Positions 6,148 to 6,355 of a DNA stretch of 6,355 bases are shown here, one piece after another. Every line of letters begins with the position of its first letter. The first letter of the stretch is position 1. The position numbers and the translations under genes were made by a program. The notes under the pieces were generated by a model. That model did not search any database and was not told where the DNA came from. It saw only the letters and a list, made by a program, of their open reading frames with translations. Source of the stretch: Bacteroidales bacterium UBA2198 (lineage in GTDB: Bacteria; Bacteroidota; Bacteroidia; Bacteroidales; VadinHA17); assembly GCA_002328625.1 (NCBI GenBank), contig DCVC01000057.1, positions 1 to 6,355 on the forward strand. The letters run 5' to 3'.

Positions 6148-6354
6148 ATGATTGGCGCAATAATAGGAGATATCATTGGTTCCACCTATGAATTTGATAA
6201 TGCCGGCAGATACGATTTCGATCCCTTTCCGCCGGGATCAGATTTTACAGATGATACTGTACTTACAGTACCAATTGCTGGTGCCATCTTAAGCAGCAGC
6301 AATTATGCCGGATTGGTCAGGGACTATGCGATTAAATTTTCACAAATCCCCTGA
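6148..6354 (+). CDS. ADP-ribosylglycohydrolase, N-terminal part, ending at an early stop
   Basis: Enzymes of this family (DraG/ARH) remove ADP-ribose from proteins or small molecules using a two-metal Mg2+ site in the cytoplasm. The translation opens MIGAIIGDIIGSTYEF and has FTDDT at residues 33-37. These are the family's hallmark N-terminal blocks, with T34, D35 and D36 as metal ligands. An in-frame TAA sits directly before ATG 6148, so the start is firm; there is no Shine-Dalgarno. The frame stops with TGA at 6352-6354 after 68 residues, whereas the family is usually about 250-350 residues. The stop follows a run of four Cs (6349-6352). With three Cs the reading would continue QIPE, so a one-base frameshift is likely, either a real mutation or a sequencing error. 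The rest of the gene would lie to the right of the window. It is on the same strand as the TIR gene but separated by 271 bp. Confidence 0.85.
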   Translation: MIGAIIGDIIGSTYEFDNAGRYDFDPFPPGSDFTDDTVLTVPIAGAILSSSNYAGLVRDYAIKFSQIP

Positions 6355-6355
6355 A

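Overview
The window looks like a chromosomal accessory segment from a member of the Bacteroidota. The evidence is indirect. The DNA is AT-rich, and genes start without Shine-Dalgarno sequences. A clear Bacteroidota-type promoter (TTG-N21-TAnnTTTG) precedes the first gene, and the TIR protein resembles a type I associate with Bacteroidota. No rRNA, tRNA, CRISPR array or intact transposase gene was seen.

Layout. Positions 1-208 (minus strand) hold the N-terminal 69 codons of a thymidylate synthase, which runs off the left edge. Positions 209-776 are a gap without a convincing gene. It holds the thyA promoter, a GC-rich hairpin-dense block (about 290-548) and an array of short direct repeats (about 633-752). 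Positions 777-2297 (plus) encode a complete 506-residue Fic protein with an AbiEi-like N-terminal region and a class II inhibitory motif. Positions 2298-2723 are a second gap, with copy A of a dispersed repeat, a 9-bp perfect palindrome and a compact folded element. Positions 2724-5876 (plus) encode the most striking gene: a 1050-residue protein fusing a TIR domain, a helical segment, one membrane span, a PEGA domain, an FGE/SUMF1-fold domain and an alpha/beta hydrolase with an apparent complete catalytic triad. Positions 5877-6147 contain copy B of the dispersed repeat. Positions 6148-6354 (plus) are the start of an ADP-ribosylglycohydrolase that meets a stop codon one base before the window ends, probably through a frameshift in a run of four Cs.

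How the genes may work together. Fic (AMP transfer), TIR (NAD+ cleavage) and ADP-ribosylglycohydrolase (ADP-ribose removal) are all nucleotide-based signalling or modification families. They lie in a row on one strand, next to a housekeeping gene and separated by repeat-laden spacers. This fits a stress- or defence-type island, but the 271-426 bp spacers argue against one operon and nothing here shows that they form one system. The PEGA-FGE-hydrolase half of the TIR protein matches, from memory, the C-terminal half of a family that normally carries an N-terminal Ser/Thr protein kinase. The apparent exchange of kinase for TIR is the main candidate novelty.
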